Shown piece by piece: positions 27,317-35,016 of a DNA stretch of 64,000 bases. The DNA is from Rubrivivax sp. (GTDB taxonomy: Bacteria; Pseudomonadota; Gammaproteobacteria; Burkholderiales; Burkholderiaceae_C): contig SEFA01000013.1 of the NCBI GenBank assembly GCA_004210455.1, positions 34,839 through 98,838 of the forward strand. Direction: 5' to 3'. The position numbers were made by a program, and so were the translations under genes. Within the stretch, counting starts at the first letter, position 1, and each line of letters begins with the position of its first letter. The notes beneath the pieces were generated by a model, which was given only the letters and a program-made list of their open reading frames with translations, did not search any database and was not told where the DNA came from.

Positions 27317-28396
27317 ATGAACCCCAACGACGATTCCCGCGCTGACAGCGACCTGCCGCGCCCGATCCCGGACGCGACCGCGCGGCCGGAAGACATCCTG
27401 AACGCCACGGCACCCGGCGCGTCGGCGCATGCCGCGGCCGGCTCGGCGCCCACCCCGGGCGGCTCGGCCGTTCCGGGCCGCTACGAGCACGTGATCGAGC
27501 AGTTCGCTCATGATTACCTGCGCGACCGTCGCAGCGACCGGCGCTGGAAGAGCTTCTTCCGGCTGATCTGGGTGTCGGTGCTGCTGCTGTTCATCTGGTC
27601 GATGTTCTCCGCGAAGCACCATGGCGGCGCGACGACCGGACCGCACACCGCGCTCGTCGAGGTTCGCGGCGAGATCGCGCCCGACACCGAGGCCAGCGCC
27701 GAACTCATCAACGCCGCGCTGAAGGCCGCGTTTGAGGATCCGGGCTCGCAGGCGGTGGTGCTGCGCATCAACTCACCGGGCGGCAGTCCGGTGCAGTCGG
27801 GCATCGTCAACGACGAGCTCAAGCGCCTGAAGGCGCTGCACAAGAAGAAGGTCTACGCGGTCGTCGAGGAGATCTGCGCGTCCGGCGCGTACTACATCGC
27901 CGCGGGCGCGGACGAGATCTACGTCGACAAGGCGTCGGTGGTGGGCTCGATCGGCGTGCTGATGGACGGCTTCGGCTTCACCGAGGTGATGAAGAAGGTC
28001 GGCGTCGAGCGCCGGCTGATGACAGCGGGTGAGAACAAGGGGATGCTGGACCCGTTCTCGCCGGTCACGCCCAGGCAGCAGGCCTACGCGCAGGCGATGC
28101 TGGACCAGATCCACCAGCAGTTCATCGCCGTGGTGCGCGAAGGCAGAGGCTCGCGGCTCAAGGAGACGCCGGAGATGTTCTCGGGCCTGTTCTGGAACGG
28201 CGAGCAGGCGGTCCAGCTCGGTCTGGCCGACGGCACCGGCACCCTCGACTACGTCGCCCGCGAGGTGGTGAAGGCCGAGGACGTCGTCGACTACACGCCG
28301 CGCGACAACGTCGCCGAACGCATCGCCAAGCGCTTCGGCGCCGCGATGGGCGAGGGCGCGGTCAAGGCGGTGCGATCGACGATGACGATCCGCTGA
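27317..28396 (+). CDS. S49-family signal-peptide peptidase (SppA type)
   Basis: This 359-residue membrane-anchored serine protease has a cytoplasmic N-terminus of about 80 residues and one membrane segment (FFRLIWVSVLLLFIWSMFS). The catalytic dyad is Ser189 in ICASGAYY and Lys241 in ENKGMLDPF. Its length is that of the short SppA36K form. Members degrade cleaved signal peptides in the membrane. The chosen ATG is 14 bases after the Rieske stop; a TTG overlapping that stop would add six residues. Confidence 0.93.
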   Translation: MNPNDDSRADSDLPRPIPDATARPEDILNATAPGASAHAAAGSAPTPGGSAVPGRYEHVIEQFAHDYLRDRRSDRRWKSFFRLIWVSVLLLFIWSMFSAKHHGGATTGPHTALVEVRGEIAPDTEASAELINAALKAAFEDPGSQAVVLRINSPGGSPVQSGIVNDELKRLKALHKKKVYAVVEEICASGAYYIAAGADEIYVDKASVVGSIGVLMDGFGFTEVMKKVGVERRLMTAGENKGMLDPFSPVTPRQQAYAQAMLDQIHQQFIAVVREGRGSRLKETPEMFSGLFWNGEQAVQLGLADGTGTLDYVAREVVKAEDVVDYTPRDNVAERIAKRFGAAMGEGAVKAVRSTMTIR

Positions 28397-28509
28397 GTCC
28401 CCTTTCCAGCGGAGGCTCCAGGGCGACAATCGATCGCTGATCCCTTCGCCCGACCCAGCCAACGCTCGGCAGGCCTGTTCCGTTTCCCGTTCTTCCCAGG
28501 ACCGAACCC

Positions 28510-29373
28510 ATGAACACTGCCTTCCGAGGCGCCGCGCTGGCGCTCCTTACGATGCTGGTCGCCGCGTGCGCGTCGACGACGACGGACGCGACGGACGCAA
28601 CGGCCGCGGCGCCGGCCTCGTCCAAGGTCGAGCCTGAATTCGTCCTGCTCGGCGAGCTGCACGACAACCCCGACCACCATCGCGCCCGCGCGGAACAGCT
28701 GCGACGGCTGATCGCGCAGCAGCCGAGGACGGTGGTGGTGTTCGAGCAGTTCTCGCGCAGCGAGGACGCCGCCGTGGCGACGGCGCGCAAGACGGCGCCG
28801 GGCGACGTGAACGCGCTGATCGACGCCGCGAAGTTCGACCGCAAGGGCTGGCGCTGGCCGCTGCATCAACCGCTGTTCGAGGCCGCGCTGCAATCCGGCG
28901 CGGAGGTCCGTGGCGGCAACATCGATCGCGACCAGATCCGGAAGATCGTCCGCGAGGGCGACGCCGCCTGGCCGGCCGACCTGCTCGCGCTGCGCGATCG
29001 CGCGGCGTGGAACGACACGCAGCAGGACAGGCTGCGCCAGGACATCCAGGACGGCCACTGCGGCGCGATGCCGGAAGCGATGTTGCCCGGCATGGTGCAG
29101 GCGCAACGCGCGCGCGACGCCGCCATGGCGCAGGCAATGCTTGACGCGCGGAAGTCGGGGGCGAAGCGCGTCGTGCTGATCGCGGGGAACGGCCACGTGC
29201 GGCGCGACGTCGCCGTGCCGGTCTACCTGCAGGCGGCCGGCGTGCCGCCGTCGGACATCGACGCCATCGCGTACCTGGAACCCGGCAGCGCCGCGCCCCC
29301 GGGCAGCTACGACCGCGTCGAACGCGCACCCGCGCCGTCGCGGGAGGATCCCTGCGCGCAATTCAAGCGCTGA
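28510..29373 (+). CDS. ChaN-like heme-binding lipoprotein
   Basis: The 287-residue protein carries a lipoprotein signal with lipobox LVAAC (Cys20). The mature chain starts with LLGELHDNPDHH, the hallmark of the ChaN/PF04187 family, and later has LIAGNGHVRRDVAVPVYL. ChaN of Campylobacter binds heme pairs at the outer membrane, and the family fold is shared with TraB/Tiki proteins. A link to the heme locus at the right of the window is possible but not shown. It ends 7 bases from the convergent regulator gene. Confidence 0.88.
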   Translation: MNTAFRGAALALLTMLVAACASTTTDATDATAAAPASSKVEPEFVLLGELHDNPDHHRARAEQLRRLIAQQPRTVVVFEQFSRSEDAAVATARKTAPGDVNALIDAAKFDRKGWRWPLHQPLFEAALQSGAEVRGGNIDRDQIRKIVREGDAAWPADLLALRDRAAWNDTQQDRLRQDIQDGHCGAMPEAMLPGMVQAQRARDAAMAQAMLDARKSGAKRVVLIAGNGHVRRDVAVPVYLQAAGVPPSDIDAIAYLEPGSAAPPGSYDRVERAPAPSREDPCAQFKR

Positions 29374-29380
29374 GCCGTCC

Positions 29381-30190
29381 TCAGGCCAGCACGACTTCGA
29401 CGCCCCGGCGTCGCAGCTCGCCGACGATGGCGTCGTCGGCTTCCTTGTCGGTGATCAGCATGTCGATCTGCTCGACCGGCGCGATCACCGAGAGGTTGCG
29501 CTTCATCAGCTTGGACGCGTCCGCGACCGCGACGATCTGGCGCGCGATCTTCATCATCTGCGCGTTCAGCTGCGCCTCCAGCAGATGCGGCGTCATCAGG
29601 CCGATCTCCGGATCCAGGCTGTCGACGCCGAGGAAGAGCCGATCCGCGTAGAGGCTCTGCAGCGCCGTCACCGCCTGCGGACCCGACAGCGAGTACGAGT
29701 TCTGCCGCAGCAGCCCGCCCGGCATGATCACGTTCACGCCGGGCACCGTCGCCAGCAGCACCGCGATGTTCAGCGCGTTGGTGATCACGTTCAGCGACTG
29801 CAGCCGCAGGCCGCGGATCTGCTTGGCGATCTCCTCGGTCGTCGAGCCGGAGTCCAGCAGGATGGTCTCGCCGTCGCGGATCAGCTTCGCGGCCTCCACG
29901 GCGATGCGCACCTTCTGCTCGTGATGCAGCTTTTGCTTGACGCTGATCGGCACCTCCTCGGTGTCGCGATGCGCCAGCGCGCCGCCGTGCGTGCGCAGCA
30001 GCGCGCCGGTCGACGCCAGCGCGTTCAGGTCGCTGCGGATGGTCACCACCGAGATGCCGAAGCGCTCGGCCAGTTCCTCCACCGTCACCTTGCCCTGCGC
30101 CTGCACCTGCTCGCGGATCAGCCGCCGACGCTCGTCGATCAGCAACGCGGCGTCAGGCTTCTCGGCGATGGGGACAGTGGTGGTGGTCAT
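29381..30190 (-). CDS. agaR: DeoR/GlpR-family repressor (AgaR-like)
   Basis: The 269-residue protein has an N-terminal winged helix-turn-helix (LIDERRRLIREQVQAQGKVTVEELAERFGISVVTIRSDL region, about 17-70) and the C-terminal DeoR sensor domain with LDSGSTTEEIAKQIRG and a later LFLGVDSLD. This class senses phosphorylated sugars. It is the last gene after kinase, agaS and gatZ-like genes, which makes an AgaR role (galactosamine/GalNAc phosphate sensor) likely. CTTTCGA boxes occur at its own promoter and at the divergent promoter of the locus. Confidence 0.85.
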   Translation of the reverse strand: MTTTTVPIAEKPDAALLIDERRRLIREQVQAQGKVTVEELAERFGISVVTIRSDLNALASTGALLRTHGGALAHRDTEEVPISVKQKLHHEQKVRIAVEAAKLIRDGETILLDSGSTTEEIAKQIRGLRLQSLNVITNALNIAVLLATVPGVNVIMPGGLLRQNSYSLSGPQAVTALQSLYADRLFLGVDSLDPEIGLMTPHLLEAQLNAQMMKIARQIVAVADASKLMKRNLSVIAPVEQIDMLITDKEADDAIVGELRRRGVEVVLA

Positions 30191-30203
30191 GACGATCCGG
30201 AAG

Positions 30204-30217
30204 TCGAAAACTTTCGA
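30204..30217. promoter_or_regulatory. candidate AgaR box upstream of agaR
   Basis: TCGAAAA-CTTTCGA lies 14 bases before the agaR start. The heptamer CTTTCGA and its near complement recur in the transporter/receptor intergenic region of the same locus. The site is placed for autorepression. Confidence 0.6.
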
Positions 30218-30253
30218 ATGATATCGAGGCGGCTGCGTTCGTAAGGACCTGAA

Positions 30254-31219
30254 TCAGGTCTGCGGCCGTAGGCGAAAACCCGCCAGCCGCGCCGCGTACA
30301 TGGCCGCGCCCAGCTCCGGGCCGAAGCGCGGCGCGATCAGCGTCGCGCCCGGCACGTCGCGGGCAAGCGCGCGTCGCAGCGCGTCGGTGACGGTGGCGCC
30401 GGCTTCGAACACGCCGCCGGTGTACGAGACCGGCACCTGCGCGTCCGCCGGCAGCGCCAGTTGCCGGGCGATCGCCCCCGCGAGCGCGGCCAGCTCGTCG
30501 CCGGCCCGGCCGAGGAGGGCGATCGCCTGCGCGTCGCCGTCCGCGGCGGCCGAGGACACGAGCCGGGCGAACTGCGCGAGCCGGCTGCGCGCCGCATCGC
30601 CGTTGATCGCCGCGCACAGGTCCAGGTCGTGGGTCAGCTGGAAATGCTCCCGCACCAGCCCGAGCAGCGGTCCCGGCGCGGCGCGGCCGTCGGCCATGCG
30701 CGAGAACAGCGCGAGGCCTTCGCGCGCGAGCCAGTAGGCCGAGCCCTCATCGCCGAAGACCTCGCCCCAGCCGCCGGAGCGCGCGCCGCGTCCCTGCCAT
30801 TCACCGTAGGCGATCGACCCGGTGCCCGCGACCAGGCTGATGCCGTCGTCGCCGCCCAGCGAGCCGGCCCAGCTGCACACCATGTCGTTGCCGATGACCG
30901 CGCGCGGCAGGGCGCCGGCCAGCAGGCTGTCGAAGTCGGCGACCAGCGCGCTGTCCTCGCCGTGCGCCGGCAGGCCGGCGAAGGCGGAGGTCACGCGGGC
31001 CGGCGCGACGCCCGCCTGTTGCAGCGTCTCGGCGACGCCGTCGCGCAGCAGCGCACGCAACGCGCCGAAGCCGATCTCCAGGTAGTAGCTCGTCGTCGTC
31101 GTGTGGCGGGCCAGTTGGCGGCCGTCGCCGTCCAGCAGCAGGAAGCAGGTCTTGGTGCCGCCGCCGTCGATGCCGAGGAAGATCGGACGTTCGCCAGTGT
31201 CTTGGGTGCCGGGTGTCAT
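30254..31219 (-). CDS. agaK: BadF/BcrA-type sugar kinase, probable galactosamine/GalNAc kinase
   Basis: This 321-residue protein has the phosphate-1 motif LGIDGGGTKT at about 15-24 and SLVAGTGSIAYG as phosphate-2, with the BcrAD/BadFG fold shared by N-acetylglucosamine kinases. Its position between agaR and agaS points to ATP-dependent 6-phosphorylation of galactosamine or N-acetylgalactosamine after import without a PTS. The gap to agaS is 22 bases. Kinase activity is well supported; the sugar is inferred from neighbours. Confidence 0.82.
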   Translation of the reverse strand: MTPGTQDTGERPIFLGIDGGGTKTCFLLLDGDGRQLARHTTTTSYYLEIGFGALRALLRDGVAETLQQAGVAPARVTSAFAGLPAHGEDSALVADFDSLLAGALPRAVIGNDMVCSWAGSLGGDDGISLVAGTGSIAYGEWQGRGARSGGWGEVFGDEGSAYWLAREGLALFSRMADGRAAPGPLLGLVREHFQLTHDLDLCAAINGDAARSRLAQFARLVSSAAADGDAQAIALLGRAGDELAALAGAIARQLALPADAQVPVSYTGGVFEAGATVTDALRRALARDVPGATLIAPRFGPELGAAMYAARLAGFRLRPQT

Positions 31220-31241
31220 GAGCGGGATCGGAAGCTGCGGA

Positions 31242-32417
31242 TCAAGGCGCCGAAGCGGCCAGCGGATGGATGATGACGCCGCTGACGACGCGCGTCACGG
31301 TGCCCGAGGCGCTCGGATTGTCCGGCGTGATGCCGAGCTTGAGCGAGGCCAGCAGCGCCAGGCACTGCGCGAAGACCAGCGCCACCGGTGCCAGCGCCAG
31401 GTCCGGCGCGTTCACCGGCAGGGCCAGCAGCACGTCGTCCTCGGCCAGCGCGTCCTCGGCGTTCAGCGACGAGGTGCTGAGCGCGACGATGCGCCCGCGG
31501 CCCTGGCGGCGCAGTTCGCGCAGCAGGTCCAGGTCGTAGCGGCGGGTGTAGTTGTCGTTGGACAGCACGATCAGCACCAGCGTGCGGTCGTTCAGCACCG
31601 TCTTGGGACCGTGGCGGAATCCCAGCGGCGAATCGGCCAGGGCGACGAGGCGGCCGTCGCTCAGCTCCAGCACCTTCAGCGCGGCTTCCTTCGCCAGGCC
31701 TTGCAAGCCGTTGCTGCCGAGCACGACGACGCGCTCGAAGGACACCGCGTTCAGCGCGTCCAGGCGCGCCGCCTCGGTCGCAAGCAGCTGGCGCGCCGCG
31801 TCGCCGAGCGTCTCGGCCGACGGCAGTGCCATGCCGAAAGCCCAGGCCGCGGCCAGCAGCATGCCGGTGAAGCTGGAGGTCATCGCGAATGCGCGGTCGT
31901 GGGTCTCGTCGGGCAGCAGCAGCACGTGGGCGCGCTCGCGGTCGCCCAGTCGGCGCGCCAGCGTGCCTTCGGCCGCGCAGGTGACGGCGAGGTGATGGCA
32001 CTCGCCGACCGTCGCGTCGGCCAGCTCGACGGCGGCCAGGCTCTCCGGGCTGTTGCCCGAGCGGGCGAACGAGACCAGCAGCGTCGGCACGCCGGGCTGC
32101 AGGCATTGCGCGGGGTTGGAGACGATGTCGGTCGTGGCGATGGCCTCGACGCGGATACCGGGCCTGGCGCCCAGCTGCTGCAGCAGTGCCGGGGTCAGGC
32201 ATTGCCCGATGAAGGCGGAGCTGCCCGCGCCGGTCAGCACGATGCGCAGGTCCGGCCGCGCCAGCAGCGGCTGCAGGAAGGCGTCGATCGCCGCGCGCTG
32301 CGATTGCACCAGCGCGTGCACCGTGCGCCAGACCTCGGGTTGCTGGGCGATCTCGCGCGCGGTGTGCGGCGCGCCGCGGCGGGCGAGTTCGGCGGTTTCG
32401 AAGTTGAGCAGGCTCAT
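31242..32417 (-). CDS. agaS: AgaS galactosamine-6-phosphate deaminase/isomerase
   Basis: The 391-residue protein has two SIS domains: LTGAGSSAFIGQCL and LLVSFARSGNSPESLAAVEL in the first, and VVLGSNGLQGLAKEAALKVLELSDG with a GFRHGPKTVL loop in the second. This is the layout of AgaS, which turns galactosamine-6-phosphate into tagatose-6-phosphate and ammonia, acting as the GalN counterpart of NagB. It is followed by the kinase and preceded by the GatZ/KbaZ-like gene. The family call is strong because of length, motifs and context. Confidence 0.88.
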   Translation of the reverse strand: MSLLNFETAELARRGAPHTAREIAQQPEVWRTVHALVQSQRAAIDAFLQPLLARPDLRIVLTGAGSSAFIGQCLTPALLQQLGARPGIRVEAIATTDIVSNPAQCLQPGVPTLLVSFARSGNSPESLAAVELADATVGECHHLAVTCAAEGTLARRLGDRERAHVLLLPDETHDRAFAMTSSFTGMLLAAAWAFGMALPSAETLGDAARQLLATEAARLDALNAVSFERVVVLGSNGLQGLAKEAALKVLELSDGRLVALADSPLGFRHGPKTVLNDRTLVLIVLSNDNYTRRYDLDLLRELRRQGRGRIVALSTSSLNAEDALAEDDVLLALPVNAPDLALAPVALVFAQCLALLASLKLGITPDNPSASGTVTRVVSGVIIHPLAASAP

Positions 32418-32471
32418 CGTGACGGGTCTTGTTCTGTTGGAGAGGGCGGGGCGTGGGAACGGCTCAGCCGT

Positions 32472-33770
32472 TCAGGCGGCGCAGGCGGCGAGGTAGGGGC
32501 GCAGCGACTGCGCGGCGCCGTCGCGGAGGATCTCCGCGGGGCGGTTGCGCAGGCGGCCGTCGCGGATCGCGTCGTACTGGCGCGGCAGGTACTGGCTCAG
32601 CAGCGTCAGCGGCGGCGGCGAATGCTCCAGCCGGTCCAGCAGCGCCGCGCAGGCGGTCTGCACCGTCGGATGCGCCCAGTAGTAGCGGATACGGTCGCTC
32701 AGGCTGTAGGCCAGGTCGACCTGCAGCCGCGACGGGTCCTGGTAGTAGGGGGCCCAGTGGCCGGGTTCCGCGCGCATGACGCCGAGCACGGTATCGATCA
32801 GGTTGTCCTGGCCGGCCTGCGGGCCCAGCCATTCGCGCTCGACCGCGGCCAGCGCCCACAGCGTCTCGCGCAGCGCGAAGGTCGCGCCGGGGCCGACCTT
32901 CAGGATCGCGAAGTGGTCGCGCGCCAGTTGCGCCAGCCGCCCGGGGGTCTGGTAATCGGTGGAGTGCGCCTCGAAGACCAGACCCGGCTGCGATTCGATG
33001 AAGGCGCTCAGCGCGCGCGCCTTTTCGGGCTTGTAGTCGATGACCTTGTGATGGTCGAACTCGACGCCCGGCTGCACCACCATCGCGATCACGCGTTCCC
33101 AGGCGGCCTCGAGGCCGGACGTCGCGAACGCGTCGCGGTGCAGCGCCAGCGTCGCGCCGGCCGCTTCCGGCGAAGTCACCGCGAGGTCTTCCAGATCCTC
33201 ATGCGCGCCGCCCGGCACCGGCACCTCGGTGCCGATGACGTAGACCGGCGGCTCGCCGCGATCGGGCGTGTCGCGCCAGGCGGCTTCGGCCGCCAGGCAC
33301 AGGCGCACGGCGCGGGCGGCGATCTCGGCCTCGGACAGCGGCACCGGATCGTCGGCGCAGGACATCGAGCAATCCAGGTGGATCTTGCGGAAGCCGGCCG
33401 CGACGTACTGCGCCACCATCACTTCCGCCTTGGCCATCGCCTGCGCCGCGGGCTGCTTGCGCCAGGCGTTCGGACCGAGGTGGTCGCCGCCGAGGATCAG
33501 CAGGCCGGGGTCCACGCCCTCGACCTTCGCGATCGCCTCGACGAAACGGCGGAAGTCCGCCGGCTTCATGCCGGTGTAGCCGCCGTCCTGGTTGACCTGG
33601 TTGGAGGTCGCCTCGATCAGCGCGGGGCGTCCGAGCGCGCCGCATTCGCGCAGCGTGGCGGCGATGACGACCGGATGGGCCGAGCACATCGACGGGATGC
33701 CGATGGCGGGTGTGCCGGTATCGGGCGCCGACTGCTTGTGGCGCCGCACGAGATCGAGCATGAGCTTCAA
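32472..33770 (-). CDS. GatZ/KbaZ family, possible tagatose-6-phosphate 4-epimerase
   Basis: The 432-residue protein starts MKLMLDLVRRHKQ and has GIPSMCSAHPVVIAATL, LILGGDHLGPNAW and FEAHSTDYQTP, the signatures of GatZ/KbaZ (D-tagatose-bisphosphate aldolase non-catalytic subunit family). No GatY/KbaY aldolase or tagatose-6-phosphate kinase is encoded nearby. Some GatZ homologues, studied in Agrobacterium, epimerise tagatose-6-phosphate directly to fructose-6-phosphate. That reaction would complete the pathway here and is my preferred inference. Confidence 0.85.
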   Translation of the reverse strand: MKLMLDLVRRHKQSAPDTGTPAIGIPSMCSAHPVVIAATLRECGALGRPALIEATSNQVNQDGGYTGMKPADFRRFVEAIAKVEGVDPGLLILGGDHLGPNAWRKQPAAQAMAKAEVMVAQYVAAGFRKIHLDCSMSCADDPVPLSEAEIAARAVRLCLAAEAAWRDTPDRGEPPVYVIGTEVPVPGGAHEDLEDLAVTSPEAAGATLALHRDAFATSGLEAAWERVIAMVVQPGVEFDHHKVIDYKPEKARALSAFIESQPGLVFEAHSTDYQTPGRLAQLARDHFAILKVGPGATFALRETLWALAAVEREWLGPQAGQDNLIDTVLGVMRAEPGHWAPYYQDPSRLQVDLAYSLSDRIRYYWAHPTVQTACAALLDRLEHSPPPLTLLSQYLPRQYDAIRDGRLRNRPAEILRDGAAQSLRPYLAACAA

Positions 33771-33830
33771 GGGAGTTCCTTCCTGTCGAATCGGTTGAAT
33801 CGATCGAATGGGGGGAGGGGACGCGGGCGA

Positions 33831-34712
33831 TCAGGCCTTGGCGTCGCCTTCGGGTTGCAGGGCCAGCAGCAGCGCGGCGAGCAGCGCGAGCGCGACGCCG
33901 GCCAGCTTGAATCCGCCGGGCGCGGCGCCGCTCATCGCCATCGACGCGAGCGCCGTCAGCAGCGGGGCGCCGGCGTTGACCAGCGGCGAGACGACCAGCG
34001 CCTTGCCGTAGCGGAAGGCGTAGACCAGCGTGAGCGCGCCCACCGCGTTGAGCACCTGGATCACGGCCGCCAGGCCGGGGCCGTCCCAGCCCCAGGGGAT
34101 GGGCTTGGAGAAGTCCGTCATCCAGAGCGCGGCCGGAATGCACAGCAGCGCGCTGAGGGTCATGTAGAAGAAGATGCTCTCGGCGCTGGCGGCGTTGTTG
34201 GCGGTCTTCAGGAAGTAGGCCTGCAGGCCCCAGGCCAGCATCACCACGAGTGCCAGCGCGAACCACAGTCCCAGTGCCTGGCTCTGCTGCCCGGGCTGGT
34301 AATCGAACAAGGGCAGGGCGAGGAGCGCCAGCACGATGCCGGCGACGCCGAGCTTGCCGGTACGCTCGCGCAGCAGGCCGAAGGACAGCGCGATCGTCAC
34401 GCCCGGCGACAGCGAGACGATCGGGAAGATCAGATAGGCGGGGCCGGACTCGACCGCGCGGAACAGCAGCATCTGCCCGCCCGCGCCCAGCAGCCCGACC
34501 GTCAGGCCCTGGATCACGGCGCGGCGGTCGTGCTGCAGCTTCCAGCCCGCGCGCGCCAGCACGAACACCGCCGGCGGGATCATCGTCAGCGCCCACACGA
34601 CGTAGACCAGCGTGTCCGGGAAGCCGCGTGCGGAAGACAAGCCCGTCAGCGCGCCCCACGCGCCCCAGAAGAGGGTCGTGACCAGCGCATAGGTCAGCCA
34701 ATGTCGTTGCAT
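33831..34712 (-). CDS. DMT/EamA-type permease, probable aminosugar importer
   Basis: This 293-residue membrane protein has ten hydrophobic segments in the two-times-five EamA arrangement, with no binding-protein or PTS partner nearby. AAGGAAAG precedes the ATG. It is first in the agaR-side unit and directly downstream of a CTTTCGA palindrome, so it is induced with the catabolic genes and probably carries galactosamine, GalNAc or a short oligomer through the inner membrane. The substrate is inferred from context only. Confidence 0.82.
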   Translation of the reverse strand: MQRHWLTYALVTTLFWGAWGALTGLSSARGFPDTLVYVVWALTMIPPAVFVLARAGWKLQHDRRAVIQGLTVGLLGAGGQMLLFRAVESGPAYLIFPIVSLSPGVTIALSFGLLRERTGKLGVAGIVLALLALPLFDYQPGQQSQALGLWFALALVVMLAWGLQAYFLKTANNAASAESIFFYMTLSALLCIPAALWMTDFSKPIPWGWDGPGLAAVIQVLNAVGALTLVYAFRYGKALVVSPLVNAGAPLLTALASMAMSGAAPGGFKLAGVALALLAALLLALQPEGDAKA

Positions 34713-34734
34713 GGGATCGCTTTCCTTGTCGTAG

Positions 34735-34748
34735 CTTTCGAACGAAAG
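34735..34748. promoter_or_regulatory. candidate AgaR operator, permease side
   Basis: CTTTCG-AA-CGAAAG is a perfect palindrome that begins 23 bases before the permease start codon. It uses the same heptamer as the agaR promoter and two sites further along this divergent region, so it is probably bound by the locus repressor. Confidence 0.65.
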
Positions 34749-34874
34749 AATAGGGCAATGAAACCGGGAACACAACGGAAGAAACCGTGACAGGCCCTGA
34801 ACAGGCGCATTTCGCGGGAAAACCCGGACATATCGGGCGCCGTCTCAATGCGTCAGTAAGAAAATGCTGCTCGA

Positions 34875-34905
34875 ATTCTTTCGACCGTCATCAATTCGAA
34901 AGAAT
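34875..34905. promoter_or_regulatory. candidate AgaR operator, centre of divergent region
   Basis: ATTCTTTCGA and TCGAAAGAAT form perfect ten-base arms around an 11-base spacer. Arm centres are 21 bases apart, two helical turns, which suits a dimer or tetramer of a DeoR-type protein. It lies between the permease and receptor genes and could control both. Confidence 0.7.
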
Positions 34906-34936
34906 AAACGTCGGTAAAAACGATATGCGAAATTAA

Positions 34937-34943
34937 TCGAAAG
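34937..34943. promoter_or_regulatory. extra CTTTCGA half-site, receptor side
   Basis: A single TCGAAAG lies 73 bases before the receptor start codon. It is the fifth copy of this heptamer between the two divergent genes and may extend repressor binding over the receptor promoter. Confidence 0.45.
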
Positions 34944-35016
34944 ACTGCGTAGACTTGCGCCAAGCCGGTCGAGGTCCAGGACTGGCAGCGGACAAGCCAA
35001 CACAAGGAACCCTGAG

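Noticed and set aside
31101..34790. 1229-codon open frame antisense to the aga genes
   Set aside because: It crosses four genes with convincing protein families on the other strand, and its product is Gln/Arg/His-rich low complexity.
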